Assembly: GCA_001661515.1 (NCBI GenBank) | Contig: LUVW01000038.1 | Location: 1-64,000 of the forward strand | Length of the DNA: 64,000 nucleotides | From: Capniomyces stellatus | Lineage: Eukaryota; Kickxellomycota; Harpellomycetes; Harpellales; Legeriomycetaceae | Reading direction: 5' to 3' | Shown: one piece after another, positions 9,803 to 20,656 of the stretch | Layout of the letters: each line of letters starts with the position of its first letter | Numbering within the stretch: position 1 is the stretch's first letter | Notes under the pieces: model-generated | The model's input: only the letters and a program-made list of their open reading frames with translations | The model's database searches: none | What the model was told of the DNA's origin: nothing | Translations under genes and position numbers: made by a program

Positions 9803-12800
9803 TTACTTTCTTCTGTTGTTGATACGTTTTTCACGTTTGCTCTTATCGATGCTGACAAACTTCTTGGACCCACCACTATTTCCAGCAGACGAGTTCTTTG
9901 GGTTCAAAGGAACGTAGGCGTAAGGGTCAAGCTTGTTCTTTTTCTTAACATCACCACTAGCACGGTTAGAACTGTATTCTGAACCAACCTTTACAGGGCG
10001 GTTATTTGGTCTGTTGGATTTTTTCGCAATTAGGTTGGAGTCAGCCTCGTCAAAGTCAGCGTTTTCATCGTTTGCCTTGCGTTTGTTGAATTTAATTTTG
10101 TTGTTTTGTCCTCTAACAAATCCATCCTTGTTGTTTAGCGACTGGCTGTAGAAATCCTCGCCTTCATCAGCAGCTCCATTAGCAGCTCCGTTAGCAGCAG
10201 CATTGGCATTGGTTTGTGGGGGTTGGTCGGTGTCATTGAAAATAAACTTGCCGTCTTTGGTCATTGGGACGTTGCTTGAGGCTTTCTTGGCACCGTTTGC
10301 TGTAGCTGATTGGTAGAGTTTGCTTGGCTTTGAGCTTGATAGGTGGGAGAACGCAGATTTACTGAGGAAATCAAGGGGATCGTCATTGTTCAAACGGTCC
10401 TCCATGATGTAGGAATCGGGTTTTCTGGATTTGGGCAGTTTGATGTCGCGTTTGTTTTTGGAGGCTTTAGAGTTTCTTGCAGACTGTTTGTTGTCTGAAT
10501 CGCTGTCACCATCATCAGACTCATCGCTTGAGTGCAGGACATTGTCAAAGGCATTGTTGAAAGGCACCTTGTTTGGTTTATCGGTTGTAGAGACGTTGTT
10601 TCCAGAGTCCATTTCGACGTCTTTGTTGGGAGTGTCGGCAGATTTCCCGCGTTTAATTCTGAGCTGGCGTTTGCGGATGTTCATGATAAGTTTTTTATGG
10701 TCAGATGGAGTTTTTGCGTCAACTTCGTCAATTCCCACACGGCGGATCAACCGTTCAATGATGTGTTTGGACTTGGTGCTGAACCTAGCCTTGTGTTCGT
10801 TTGCCCATTTGAGCACACCAGTGACAATTTCACCAAGGAACTTCCTAAGCTGCATAACAGGCAGGGCTACAACAACGACCTTGACAAACCCAAGCGATGC
10901 TTTAGCTATTTCTCTGCTGTTGGTTGAAACAAACATGAGCACGGTTTCGAGCAGCTGAGAGATAAATTCAGCGTCCAGTAGCTTATGGAATCTGTGGAGA
11001 AGATGTGCCAATGACGTGACGGTTGCAGAAATCATTGTTGGGGCTTTTGCAGCCAAACCAGCAACAACCATTTTGAAGTATTCTTCCAACGACGCATTCT
11101 TGACTTTGCACTCGTCCATCCCGTCAACTGCACCACCATCCTGCTCATCGTCACCACCCAACTCCAAATCTTCCAAATCAGAGTCGTTATCAGAGTCCGA
11201 GTCCGAATCTCCACCCAACTTGAGCTTCTTTGGCCTAGCCTTAATGTTCAGCATCTTCAACGAATCGACTTCGCCGCCCAAAGCCATTTTCTTGGCCATT
11301 ACAGTCAGCAGCTCATACGCACAAAGTCTGCTTTTTTCGTTGACCTCCTTAGTCCCCAAAATAGCCTCCGACAGGAACGAAGGAATCAGATGCAGGTCCT
11401 GTTTGGGCAGCAACGACGTTGTTTGGGCAAGCAGGTTCAGTCTGTTTCTCTTCGACTGCATGGTGACAAACTGCGAAGACTCGATTAGGAGATTCACAAT
11501 TTTACTTGCAATTTCAATTGAAACTTTCGACTGGTTGTTTGCGTCAATTTCCACATTCTCAGCCTGGAACTCCACATCATCTGACAACAAATTGCTGCCA
11601 ACCGCCGACTTGGCCTCTTTTGACAGAACCAGCAGTAGCACCTTGTACCCCTTTTTCTGCAACGCCGCGTCCTCAACCTGTGAAATCAGCGGTATCACCT
11701 TTTCAACCGACGTTTTTGAACTCTGCTCGTCCAAGAACGGTGACATTATACCCAGAATATCAAGCATTGTGTGTGCTGCTGGTTGCGGGTTTGTCTCCAG
11801 GTACTTGTTGGTCATCTCTGCTGCTGCTGGCGGAACATGGCTTCCCAACGCCCCATCCAACATCTCAACCACACTCCCAAACAACACCTTCACATCCTTC
11901 TCACTTGCCATTCTCAGGTACGCTGTTGCTGTTTCCTGCATGTACCTGCTCCGTGGCCCCGGTGTTTCCGCCAACAAGTTGAACAATGTTGACAAAATCG
12001 TTGGTGTTGCTCCCGAAAGAACCACCTTGGCTTTGTTTGCCTCCTCAACCGTCAATGGTCTCGTTTCCATCTCCATTTCCAAGTCCATGTCCTTGCTAAC
12101 CCGCGACAACTCGCTTATTCTCGACGCTAAAGTTTCCAGCGCCCCGCAAATCGATGATCGCACCTCGACATGCTGCATCATTCGGTCCAACACCCGCTCA
12201 ACAAACTTCTTATTGAACTTGCTCTCCAGGTCCTTTGGCACGTTACAGTAGTCTCCAAACAACGACCAGATCTGTGCCACCAACGTCGACACCACTTTTG
12301 CCTGCACTGCCCGCCCGCTCTCCTGCAACGCCTCGCTGTGTTTCTCCAGCTTATCAGCCAGTGGAACCATTTCCTCAATAAAGTGCCCAAGCGGCGCATT
12401 TCTGATATGCCCCTTCATCAACGGTAACAACCAAGCTCTACCCTCATTATCCCCCGCATCCACATTGCTTATACCACCTGCTTTTGCTTTTGCCTTTTCA
12501 TTCTCTTTTGCTTTTGCTTTTGCTGCTGCTGCTGCTACTGCATTTGGGTTTATTGCCAGTTCTATGTTCAACGGTAACACTTGCAAAAACTGCTTTGGTC
12601 CCATTGCTGTTACGCACGCCCTCAGTGCCGCATCAGCCTCGCTTCTCAAATCAAACTTCCTCTCCATCCGCATCTCCGCCACCATCTTCACCACACTATC
12701 CATGCTTGGACTTGCTGATTGCCCCAGTCGCTTCGCCAGACTGCCTATCAACATAAACACTGCTGCCCAGCATTCCCGGTACCTGTACCCCAAACATTCT

Positions 12801-13924
12801 ACCAAAACCTCGCTCAGCTGCACACTAGTCTTTTTTCCGCACTGCTCGCCTGCCTGGATACACTCCATCATCAACCCCTTCATGCAGTTCGCCGCTGCCA
12901 TCTTTGTCTCCCTGCTCCCCAACTCCAAAAAGCCCTTGATCTGCTCCACCGCCCTAGGTACCTGCCACTCACATGACACTGGGCTTACCCTTGCATACGC
13001 CTTGAACCCTGACTCCATAATCTTTAGCCATGGCACCGAAAGCGTACCATCATTAATGTTTGGCTTCTGCTCGTCCAGACTATCTAGAACCGATTCAAGG
13101 CTCTCCACCTCAAAGTTTTCGCTCACGTTCTTGAATATCCCATCAAACGCCTTAAACGTCGCCGCCGTCACGTAGCTGTCATTGAGCTTTGGAAGAATCG
13201 CCAGCTTGCCAATCACCTCTGCCAATCTTTCGCTTGGTATACTTCCGCTAAGCTCACATATCAAGTGCAACACGTGGATTGTCGATTGCGGGTTCTTGCG
13301 GCTTTCCTCCAACGCCTCCATTGCAAAGTCTATGCTAGCATTTGCCATTGGATGCACACTGTGTGGTGCTGGAATCTTGCTCAATATATTCAACGCCGCT
13401 TCTTGCCCTCTTCTTCTCACCTTTGGCCGTGAATCCAAACTCAATATCAATATCGACTGCATTGCCTTTTGTGTTATCGACTGTTTCCACGTGTTTGAAT
13501 CTTGCGCCTTCAATACCGCCTCCATACACGATAATACAGATCTAAGAACCATCCCATCAGCACTGCTCAGATCCAACGAACTACTCAGAATCCCCATAAT
13601 CGGCTGGTACTGGGCTTGCAGTACATTTCCAGGTACATATTGGAAAAATATCCCCAACAGGTACATAATTGCTCCTGCCAAATCCAACCCTGCCCCCTTC
13701 TGCTGCTCCAACAGCGTCATTAGTGCCGCGACATAGCTTGAAGGAATCAGCTCATTACTATCGTTTCTTTTGTCTTGACCCTGCTGTTTTTGCTGGCTTT
13801 GCTGCTGTTCTTTAAGCGATTCTTCGACTGCTAGCAATGTGGCTGCATACTTTTGCTGGTTTGAAAGCCCCGACTTTACCTGCGATCTTATTTTCTTTAG
13901 TATTGTCTCTAATGTTGCATCCAT
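9803..13924 (-). CDS. RRP12: Ribosomal RNA-processing protein RRP12
   Basis: Single exon, 1373 residues, slightly longer than the yeast protein (about 1230). The N-terminus (LETILKKIRSQVKSGLSNQQ) matches Rrp12. The body is made of HEAT-like helices, with the NUC173 domain at about 350-475 (VECLGYRYRECWAAVF, then FDLRSEADAALRACV). An acidic Ser/Asp tract lies near residue 900, and the C-terminus is long, basic and disordered (KSKREKRINNRRK at the end), as expected of a nucleolar RNA-binding protein. It acts in maturation and nuclear export of 40S and 60S subunits together with karyopherins. An Ala-Lys-rich insertion (about 465-485) is encoded by TTTTGC-type hexamers like those in the noncoding repeats. 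UTP4 in the same window serves the same pathway. Confidence 0.92.
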   Translation of the reverse strand: MDATLETILKKIRSQVKSGLSNQQKYAATLLAVEESLKEQQQSQQKQQGQDKRNDSNELIPSSYVAALMTLLEQQKGAGLDLAGAIMYLLGIFFQYVPGNVLQAQYQPIMGILSSSLDLSSADGMVLRSVLSCMEAVLKAQDSNTWKQSITQKAMQSILILSLDSRPKVRRRGQEAALNILSKIPAPHSVHPMANASIDFAMEALEESRKNPQSTIHVLHLICELSGSIPSERLAEVIGKLAILPKLNDSYVTAATFKAFDGIFKNVSENFEVESLESVLDSLDEQKPNINDGTLSVPWLKIMESGFKAYARVSPVSCEWQVPRAVEQIKGFLELGSRETKMAAANCMKGLMMECIQAGEQCGKKTSVQLSEVLVECLGYRYRECWAAVFMLIGSLAKRLGQSASPSMDSVVKMVAEMRMERKFDLRSEADAALRACVTAMGPKQFLQVLPLNIELAINPNAVAAAAAKAKAKENEKAKAKAGGISNVDAGDNEGRAWLLPLMKGHIRNAPLGHFIEEMVPLADKLEKHSEALQESGRAVQAKVVSTLVAQIWSLFGDYCNVPKDLESKFNKKFVERVLDRMMQHVEVRSSICGALETLASRISELSRVSKDMDLEMEMETRPLTVEEANKAKVVLSGATPTILSTLFNLLAETPGPRSRYMQETATAYLRMASEKDVKVLFGSVVEMLDGALGSHVPPAAAEMTNKYLETNPQPAAHTMLDILGIMSPFLDEQSSKTSVEKVIPLISQVEDAALQKKGYKVLLLVLSKEAKSAVGSNLLSDDVEFQAENVEIDANNQSKVSIEIASKIVNLLIESSQFVTMQSKRNRLNLLAQTTSLLPKQDLHLIPSFLSEAILGTKEVNEKSRLCAYELLTVMAKKMALGGEVDSLKMLNIKARPKKLKLGGDSDSDSDNDSDLEDLELGGDDEQDGGAVDGMDECKVKNASLEEYFKMVVAGLAAKAPTMISATVTSLAHLLHRFHKLLDAEFISQLLETVLMFVSTNSREIAKASLGFVKVVVVALPVMQLRKFLGEIVTGVLKWANEHKARFSTKSKHIIERLIRRVGIDEVDAKTPSDHKKLIMNIRKRQLRIKRGKSADTPNKDVEMDSGNNVSTTDKPNKVPFNNAFDNVLHSSDESDDGDSDSDNKQSARNSKASKNKRDIKLPKSRKPDSYIMEDRLNNDDPLDFLSKSAFSHLSSSKPSKLYQSATANGAKKASSNVPMTKDGKFIFNDTDQPPQTNANAAANGAANGAADEGEDFYSQSLNNKDGFVRGQNNKIKFNKRKANDENADFDEADSNLIAKKSNRPNNRPVKVGSEYSSNRASGDVKKKNKLDPYAYVPLNPKNSSAGNSGGSKKFVSIDKSKREKRINNRRK

Positions 13925-14764
13925 TTTTATCCTTACTTTTCTCTATTTTATTAGCGTTGTTACTCTAGCTCTAATTTCTCGCTTGTTATTTTATTTGTTT
14001 ATTTATTTTCCACCTTGTTATTTCTATATTTTTCTCTTTCCATCAAACCCGTTGATTAAGCTTTACTAAATTCCCTTTGTTTTATAAACAGCACTAATAA
14101 TGAATCTTGAAAAAAAATAAAATAAAAATATACTATCTTGACCAAGAAGTTTAAAAGCTATAAAACCTACATTTTTTTTTTTCCTTTTAAAAAAATTTTA
14201 CTTTACTTTTAGCACCAAGTTTTTTTTTATTTTTATTGTTGAATTCCAACACCAGATTTTGATTCCGTTTTGATCTAGAATTTTTTATTTTATTTATTTT
14301 TTACTCTTATTGTTTATACAAAAAAAATTTTATTCTCTTTTTTATTTTTTATTAAAGTTTTTTTTTTTTTTCCCATTGCACCAAAGCTATTTCGAATTTC
14401 TAGAAATTGGCTCATAGTGTTTATTTCAGCCCAGCCAATCACTCTTAGAATATCCTGACTTTGACTTTGATTCATACCATGACACTACTCTAAAATTTTC
14501 TTTTAAACCAGAACAACCGTTGTTAAGTATAAGTGTTAAACTTGACCAAGATGTCCTTAATTTTAATAGCCAAGACGCTGGTTATAATCATCGTAGTGTA
14601 GTGTATTGACAGTTAAAATAGAAAAAATAAGGTTAAAATCAAAATTGAAAATAAAATGAAAATAAAGAGAAAATAAAAGTAAAAGTAAAAGAATGAAAGT
14701 AATTAGATAAATGGTTGGTAAAAAGCTGAACACAGGCATGTGAACATAGTGATGTTTATGGCAG
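13925..14764. other. FKS1-RRP12 spacer
   Basis: Very AT-rich (several T8-T12 and A runs). It holds the RRP12 promoter and the FKS1 3' region. I see no coding signal or defined repeat. Confidence 0.6.
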
Positions 14765-17700
14765 TTAGATCTCGCCAAACATAATCTTTATGATACCTTT
14801 GACAAATTCAGGATATTTCAAACTGACCAAAGTGCTCTTTAGCGCAATTGGCACTGATAACATCATCAAGAACACCACCATTAGCGCAGTCAGCAACGCT
14901 CCATAGAGGAAGGCGACTCTTGCTCTTTCTCTGCGCTGCTTTTGTGAAAATATTGGAGGTCTGATTTGCCTGCTGGGGCTTAGCCAGAACAGCATGGCAG
15001 AGTGCCAGTTATCGATCCAGGGGATAAATGTAAACAAGAACAGGACAAAGAAAATGACGTGGCCAATAAGCACATCGGCTACAAACACCGAACTTTCGAT
15101 GATTTTGCACAGCCATTCTCGGAGAATGAGGGTTGGGACCCAGATTCCCATTCCCTTGTCATACCATTTACCAGTCCACCAAGCAATGTTTGCTTCATCC
15201 TCGCCAAACTCGCGGGTAAGTAGGCAGGACATTATTATGGAGAACACAGCCTTTTGTATAAAAACAGAAGTAATCATTCCTAAAATGACCTTGTGCATAG
15301 CCCACCTTTCAATAACACACAGCAAAAAGTAGACACCAACCTGGACAAACACAGCAATGGTATGGCATAACCCGGCCATGAATTTTCCATACCCAGACAT
15401 GCACATTGATAGCATTGGGCCAAGGAAGAACGATATGGCGAAGAAGGCGATTGTCAGTCCAGCGTTTACAAGGATGGGAATAAATGAGATGACAATTGCA
15501 AGGATGATTGAGGACTTTTTGTTGGTAACGTTGTTGTCAATGTTATCCTTGTCGTTCAGGGTATCCCATCTGCTATGAGTATAGGCAAACGCGATAATGA
15601 TGATGATGGCCATAAGAATTGGGGTAAAGATCTCGCTGAAAAGAATAACGCTGAGTTTGGCTCTTGGAATGTAGCCAGAGCTGGTTGACCGCTCGCTCAG
15701 TCGCTTCCGCTTGTACCCTGTGATCCTGATACGACTGTTTCGGCAATGAGAAATCCAGGAATGTGGTTCAGACGACGAGTTTCCAGCACCTAGCCAGCGC
15801 AGCCACTCTTTGTAGTCAAGAATAAAGTCAGTGCGCACAAACATGTGTGGATTGTACAAGTACGGAGAAATAACCAGAGCAGCAATACTGAACCAGAAAT
15901 AGAGCAGTGGCCACTGCCAAATAGTTACGGTTGTAAACGTCAAAATCATCATCAGCTGCGCGCCAAAGTAAATAGATGCGTCAGAGAATCTGCTATAAAG
16001 CGTCGCAAAGGACAGCCGCGAAGTAGCAAACCCACGGCCCGTTCCTATATACCGGGCACCACCAAACGACAAATTGTTTGAAATGGAGTAGGCATAAATC
16101 TGCGTGACTTCAACCTCATACATTGGCGACAAACTGAGGAACTGTTTGCCCAGCCTAGTAATTGCACGGACAAATCCTTGTTCAGTCAGCATTTGCAAGA
16201 ACAGCGGAAGGAAAGCAATCAAAAGCACAATCAGAATAGCCAGCGTGGTACGGTTCATCCAGTTGATCACTGGCTGGATCATAAAGCAGTTTTTGGCTTT
16301 GATGACACTGGGGTAGTTGGGATCTTTCATATCGATAATCTCACACACGTTAAGGGTGGATGCCATTGTGGCAATGAACATGACTGACAACATAAACAGC
16401 TGTACTGAAGACATAATCATCAAATTGTTGATGTGGAATCCAGGATGCGCATAGTAAAATGTAAGGAATCGGTCCAATGGCAAGAAGCAGCCCATCCAGT
16501 AGTACTCACGCGACAACATCTGCTCACCCATTCCAGTTCCGATCTTGGTGATAAAGTTGAGAGTTGAGCAGAAACCCAGATCTCTACCCTTTCCGCACTG
16601 GAAGTACTCGGTGTGCTTGATTCTGCCTCCGCGGCTAAACGCGTTCATTCCGGCGTAAATGTCTTCATTAAGATGCAACCCCTTTTGTGCCTTTGCAAAC
16701 CCACCTCTAGTAGACATAAACACAAAGTTGATGAAATCCGGATGGCCATAATGAAGTCTTCCGCCAACTTCAGCCATCATCCTCTGCGTCAACGTACCAA
16801 ACGTCGCTTCTTTACCAGCCGCAACATCACCCAAAACACCAACACTCTCAGAGAAAATGTACTCTCTTGCACCCACAATAGCAACCGGTGGACCCTGGGG
16901 CTCTGCTGCTGGCGAGTACGGGGACACAGTTGGCGGGTTGTACTCTTCAAACTCACCAAGGATGTTTCTGATCTTGAGACATTCCTCGAGGTAGTTGTCC
17001 TGGTTGGCATCAATCATCTGTGTGTACTCACCACGCACAAACACCAATGCGTGGTTCTGGTTGTCGGACTTTCCGTCGCCCAGAATTGGGTTTCCAGGCA
17101 GCTCGATTCTGTAGTGCGGAATTCGTCTTCCGTCTTCACTAACTTCTGACTTCCCATCAATCATGCAAGAGAAATACCTGGGCTCCATAGAGGTTTCGGT
17201 GACCTCCTCGTCCAAGTACGCGATTTGCAGCGATGGGTACGTGCGCAGTAAAAAGTCTGCAGCCTCCAGCTCATCCTTGCTGAACCGGATAAATCTCTGC
17301 ATAGCAACGACAAATCTGAACTTGCGGCTGGCCATCCTCTCCAGTTCTCGCTCCAACTTGGCACTTCCATTCCCCCCAAACAAAAGCACCATTTCCGGGT
17401 TCTCTACCCTGTACAGCAGCTTGATTGCCTTGGCGTAGTTCATGAACCCGGAAATCGTACGGTACAAAGTCTGGGACCGCAACGACGCCCAGATCCGCGT
17501 TCTTAGCGTGAACTCTGGCGAGGCGCTTTTGAATCCAACCGAGTAGAACGGCAGATCATCGGCCTTGGTCTTTGTGTCGCCTTTCTCCTCAAACGCCCTG
17601 CTCATGCTTGGCTGCTCAGGGCCAGTGTTTTCCTCGGCCAGAATCTTGGTATCCTTGACAAAGTTATCCCACTCGTCTGGGTGCAGGGCCTTCAAATACT

Positions 17701-20656
17701 CCAGAACAGTCACCCTCGAGTACCGATCGCTTTCTCTGATAATTTCCCGCAACGTCAGCAGGATCTTTTCTGAAAAGTGCGGCGTCAACACTGTAAATGT
17801 TGGCATGTTTTCCACAGGAACCGGCTCGGGCAGCACTGTTGATAGCGACTGCGCAAAGAACGAAATCCGCCGTTCAGCCTCTGAATGCGGTGGGTAGAAC
17901 TCCTGCTCAAACGAAGCGTCATCTTGAGCAACAAAGAAGGTAGGTGGCTTCAACGTTCGTTTGCCGTTGTCGTCTCCAGGCACTTGCTGGTACAGCAGCT
18001 TCTGCACATGCTCAATGCTCAACAAATGTTCTCGGTACATGGAAATAATAATCGCGTTCCACACCTGCGAACACAGAACCTTGGGCTTGTACTTGACCTC
18101 CATGTCTGCTGTCGCCAACACCTTGGTGTATATTCGCTTGGGAAGTCTGGAGAAGATGTTCCTCCACGGCGTCCAAATGGATATTCCCATGTAAAACGAT
18201 CTGCCAACAGAGAACATGGTGTTCCAAACCACATACCACAAGTACGTGTCCAGGAAAAACAGCAGCAAATCAAGCAGCAACATAAAGAAAAGTGAGATAA
18301 AGTTCTGGTATTTACACAATATATCCCCAACAAACTTCTCGTTACACTTGAGCGGCTTGTACTCGTACAGCCATCTGAACGTGTCTTTAAATGACAAAGC
18401 CAGGAAAAAGTACGACTCGATGTACTTGCAAGTGAAAATAACGAACCAGAGCACAAGCGAAGTCACGCGTGACGACTTTTTGAGTGGCGGGAAGTTGGCT
18501 GTAAACGTTCTGTTGACCAGTCCTCTTTCTGAGCGCTTCTTTCCTGTGGACTCAAACATTCTTCCTGGCGAAACTATGGACAGGTAAAACGTGATTGCCA
18601 CCGAGTAGATAAAGTGTACTATTGCAACTACTCTCACTATATTGAAGTTGCGCAGATTTGTTTGATTCACTTCCTCAGGCTCGAGCTTTGTAAACCTAAA
18701 CTTGTATATATTGGATGTTGATTCCGCATCCCCAACAGCCTCACCTGCCTCTTCTTCGGTCAGGTGCTTGAACGTAGGATCCAATCCAAACGACCAACAA
18801 AAGTACGTGGGTGCCAGATCCAGGACAAAAAAGAACAGCAGCAGCATTACCCGCGACGTCAGAATTCTCACTTGCGTTTTGCTCGCTTTTACATAACTCA
18901 TTTCAGCCAGCGTGCCCACAATTCCTATCAGCGGCGCAATCGCTCCTCCCGCTGCAATCAAACTAAACCTCCTTGGAGTCACATCCGGAAGCTCCTTTTC
19001 CCTGTTGTCTACAATTCTGTTTGGGTTGTTTGGATCTCTTAGCTCAAAGCTTGGGTCATACAGGAAATTTGCCACAAAGACAATGTAGTAGTAGTAAACC
19101 ACCACATGCATAATCCATATCCGGCTAAAGTTGGTAAGGAAGTGAGACATTGTTCTCTTCTCCTTGTATGTCTTTTCAATGCTTTTCTTAAACATCACAT
19201 CTTTGAACCTGTGCCAACGCTGATCTGGCGCAATATCCATAAACTTTGTCTTGTCCGAGGTCTGTAGCAGTCTAAGCCCTTCAGGCGTCCAAAACGTCTC
19301 GTTTATGTCGTCGTACCCCACCGTCTTGTCGTGGTCCCTCTCTCTCTTGAACTGCTTTCCTTTGATCATGTTGTAGCTCTCGTCTCGCAAAAATGTATAC
19401 GCTGGCTTCACTATATTCTCCAAGTAGTAGCCCTCGTTTTCCGGTTCTACTTTTTGCTGGCATGCTGGGGATCTGTAGTAGTCCTCCGCCATCTTAAAAA
19501 TAAAGCATAACAACTCGCTGCAGAACCTCAAATTACCTGCTTCCCCCCACACCAACAGCCACAGCGCCACCTGCCTCGCCTTTTCGTACTGCGACAGCGA
19601 GTTCATATTTGCCCTCCAGTTCTCCTCAAATCCCGCTGCCGTGTCACTCTCTCCTATTCTCTCCTCTGCCAACGCCCCTTGGTGCTGGTTTCTATTGTTT
19701 CCCACCTCTCTGACTGCCGGCGTGTCTCTGTCTAGCTGTGCTGAAAAGTACCACCTCCTGTAATTCGCATGGTCTCCTCCAATGTAATCGCTATGCAATG
19801 TCAACAGCGCCATCATCGGACTCATTCTAGATGCTCTGCTGTCCAGCATCACCATCATCATGTCATATATGTTTCTCATGCTGTCCTGCTGGAATCCTAA
19901 ACGATGTGTGAGGTCCTTGAATATGTCCTCTATCTCCTCTTTTGACAGCGGTATCTGGTTAGGATCGCTCCACGATGGATACGGCGAGTCATTAAGAATC
20001 ATCTCCGCCTGCGCAAAGTCAAACGCCGTCTGCCCCTGATTTGATACCCACGACGCGCTTCTTGAAAACGACGTCACTGATCCTGTAGGCCGGTAGGTTC
20101 TCTTGTTCTCAATCAAGTTTATCAACGAGTCTGTCGACGGTGCATAGTTGGCATACCGACCCGTCTCTCCTCCCTTTACTCTATACGCCCCAAATATATC
20201 AATATCTTGTCCTGAACCATGCGACGCCGGTGTTCTAACTAGTGATGACCTAATCGAGAATGCTCCATCGCTCATTGACTCCAGATCCGAGTCTCCTGAT
20301 CTCCTTCTATTCCCTCTACGTCTTCTACCTCCTCCACCGCCGCCACCGCCGCCACCACCACCGCCTCCTCCCCCTCCTCCTCCGCCCCCTCCTCCACCGC
20401 CTCCACCACCACCTCCGCCTCCATAATCATGGTAGCCTGAGCGATCTCGGCTGTCCGCTATATATCCTCCTCCATCAACATACTCGTTTTCTCTATGTTC
20501 ATAATACGACACGTCAAACGACTCTGCCCTATCGTATTCTCCATATCCCATATCTCCATATGGATCTAGCTCTTCGTAATCATTCCCGTACATATCCATT
20601 TCATCCTCGTGCTCTCTACTCCTATATCTTCCTCTGGAGTGATCATGGTGCGACAT
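14765..20656 (-). CDS. FKS1: 1,3-beta-glucan synthase catalytic subunit
   Basis: Single exon, 1963 residues, the usual length for FKS/GT48 proteins. Order: a hydrophilic N-terminus with a 32-residue glycine tract (79-110); the FKS1 domain 1 region (about 240-350); a first set of membrane helices; the large cytosolic GT48 region with RLHYGHPDF, TRGGFAKAQKGLHLNEDIYAG and QCGKGRDLGF; and a second set of helices. It makes cell-wall 1,3-beta-glucan from UDP-glucose at the plasma membrane and is normally activated by Rho1. Echinocandin hot spot 1 reads FLALSFKDT (751-759) and hot spot 2 NWMNRTTL (1465-1472), both departing from the ascomycete consensus. The glycine tract is polymorphism-prone. The start is the first Met of the frame, in MSHHDHSRGR. 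Confidence 0.96.
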   Translation of the reverse strand: MSHHDHSRGRYRSREHEDEMDMYGNDYEELDPYGDMGYGEYDRAESFDVSYYEHRENEYVDGGGYIADSRDRSGYHDYGGGGGGGGGGGGGGGGGGGGGGGGGGGGGGGGRRRRGNRRRSGDSDLESMSDGAFSIRSSLVRTPASHGSGQDIDIFGAYRVKGGETGRYANYAPSTDSLINLIENKRTYRPTGSVTSFSRSASWVSNQGQTAFDFAQAEMILNDSPYPSWSDPNQIPLSKEEIEDIFKDLTHRLGFQQDSMRNIYDMMMVMLDSRASRMSPMMALLTLHSDYIGGDHANYRRWYFSAQLDRDTPAVREVGNNRNQHQGALAEERIGESDTAAGFEENWRANMNSLSQYEKARQVALWLLVWGEAGNLRFCSELLCFIFKMAEDYYRSPACQQKVEPENEGYYLENIVKPAYTFLRDESYNMIKGKQFKRERDHDKTVGYDDINETFWTPEGLRLLQTSDKTKFMDIAPDQRWHRFKDVMFKKSIEKTYKEKRTMSHFLTNFSRIWIMHVVVYYYYIVFVANFLYDPSFELRDPNNPNRIVDNREKELPDVTPRRFSLIAAGGAIAPLIGIVGTLAEMSYVKASKTQVRILTSRVMLLLFFFVLDLAPTYFCWSFGLDPTFKHLTEEEAGEAVGDAESTSNIYKFRFTKLEPEEVNQTNLRNFNIVRVVAIVHFIYSVAITFYLSIVSPGRMFESTGKKRSERGLVNRTFTANFPPLKKSSRVTSLVLWFVIFTCKYIESYFFLALSFKDTFRWLYEYKPLKCNEKFVGDILCKYQNFISLFFMLLLDLLLFFLDTYLWYVVWNTMFSVGRSFYMGISIWTPWRNIFSRLPKRIYTKVLATADMEVKYKPKVLCSQVWNAIIISMYREHLLSIEHVQKLLYQQVPGDDNGKRTLKPPTFFVAQDDASFEQEFYPPHSEAERRISFFAQSLSTVLPEPVPVENMPTFTVLTPHFSEKILLTLREIIRESDRYSRVTVLEYLKALHPDEWDNFVKDTKILAEENTGPEQPSMSRAFEEKGDTKTKADDLPFYSVGFKSASPEFTLRTRIWASLRSQTLYRTISGFMNYAKAIKLLYRVENPEMVLLFGGNGSAKLERELERMASRKFRFVVAMQRFIRFSKDELEAADFLLRTYPSLQIAYLDEEVTETSMEPRYFSCMIDGKSEVSEDGRRIPHYRIELPGNPILGDGKSDNQNHALVFVRGEYTQMIDANQDNYLEECLKIRNILGEFEEYNPPTVSPYSPAAEPQGPPVAIVGAREYIFSESVGVLGDVAAGKEATFGTLTQRMMAEVGGRLHYGHPDFINFVFMSTRGGFAKAQKGLHLNEDIYAGMNAFSRGGRIKHTEYFQCGKGRDLGFCSTLNFITKIGTGMGEQMLSREYYWMGCFLPLDRFLTFYYAHPGFHINNLMIMSSVQLFMLSVMFIATMASTLNVCEIIDMKDPNYPSVIKAKNCFMIQPVINWMNRTTLAILIVLLIAFLPLFLQMLTEQGFVRAITRLGKQFLSLSPMYEVEVTQIYAYSISNNLSFGGARYIGTGRGFATSRLSFATLYSRFSDASIYFGAQLMMILTFTTVTIWQWPLLYFWFSIAALVISPYLYNPHMFVRTDFILDYKEWLRWLGAGNSSSEPHSWISHCRNSRIRITGYKRKRLSERSTSSGYIPRAKLSVILFSEIFTPILMAIIIIIAFAYTHSRWDTLNDKDNIDNNVTNKKSSIILAIVISFIPILVNAGLTIAFFAISFFLGPMLSMCMSGYGKFMAGLCHTIAVFVQVGVYFLLCVIERWAMHKVILGMITSVFIQKAVFSIIMSCLLTREFGEDEANIAWWTGKWYDKGMGIWVPTLILREWLCKIIESSVFVADVLIGHVIFFVLFLFTFIPWIDNWHSAMLFWLSPSRQIRPPIFSQKQRRERARVAFLYGALLTALMVVFLMMLSVPIALKSTLVSLKYPEFVKGIIKIMFGEI
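20327..20422 (-). repeat. Glycine-codon microsatellite inside FKS1
   Basis: Thirty-two consecutive glycine codons (GGN, mostly GGC, GGT and GGA read on the minus strand), encoding residues 79-110 of the glucan synthase. The mixed third bases indicate either selection for glycine or an older expansion. The opposite-strand poly-proline frame is a shadow. Confidence 0.95.
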
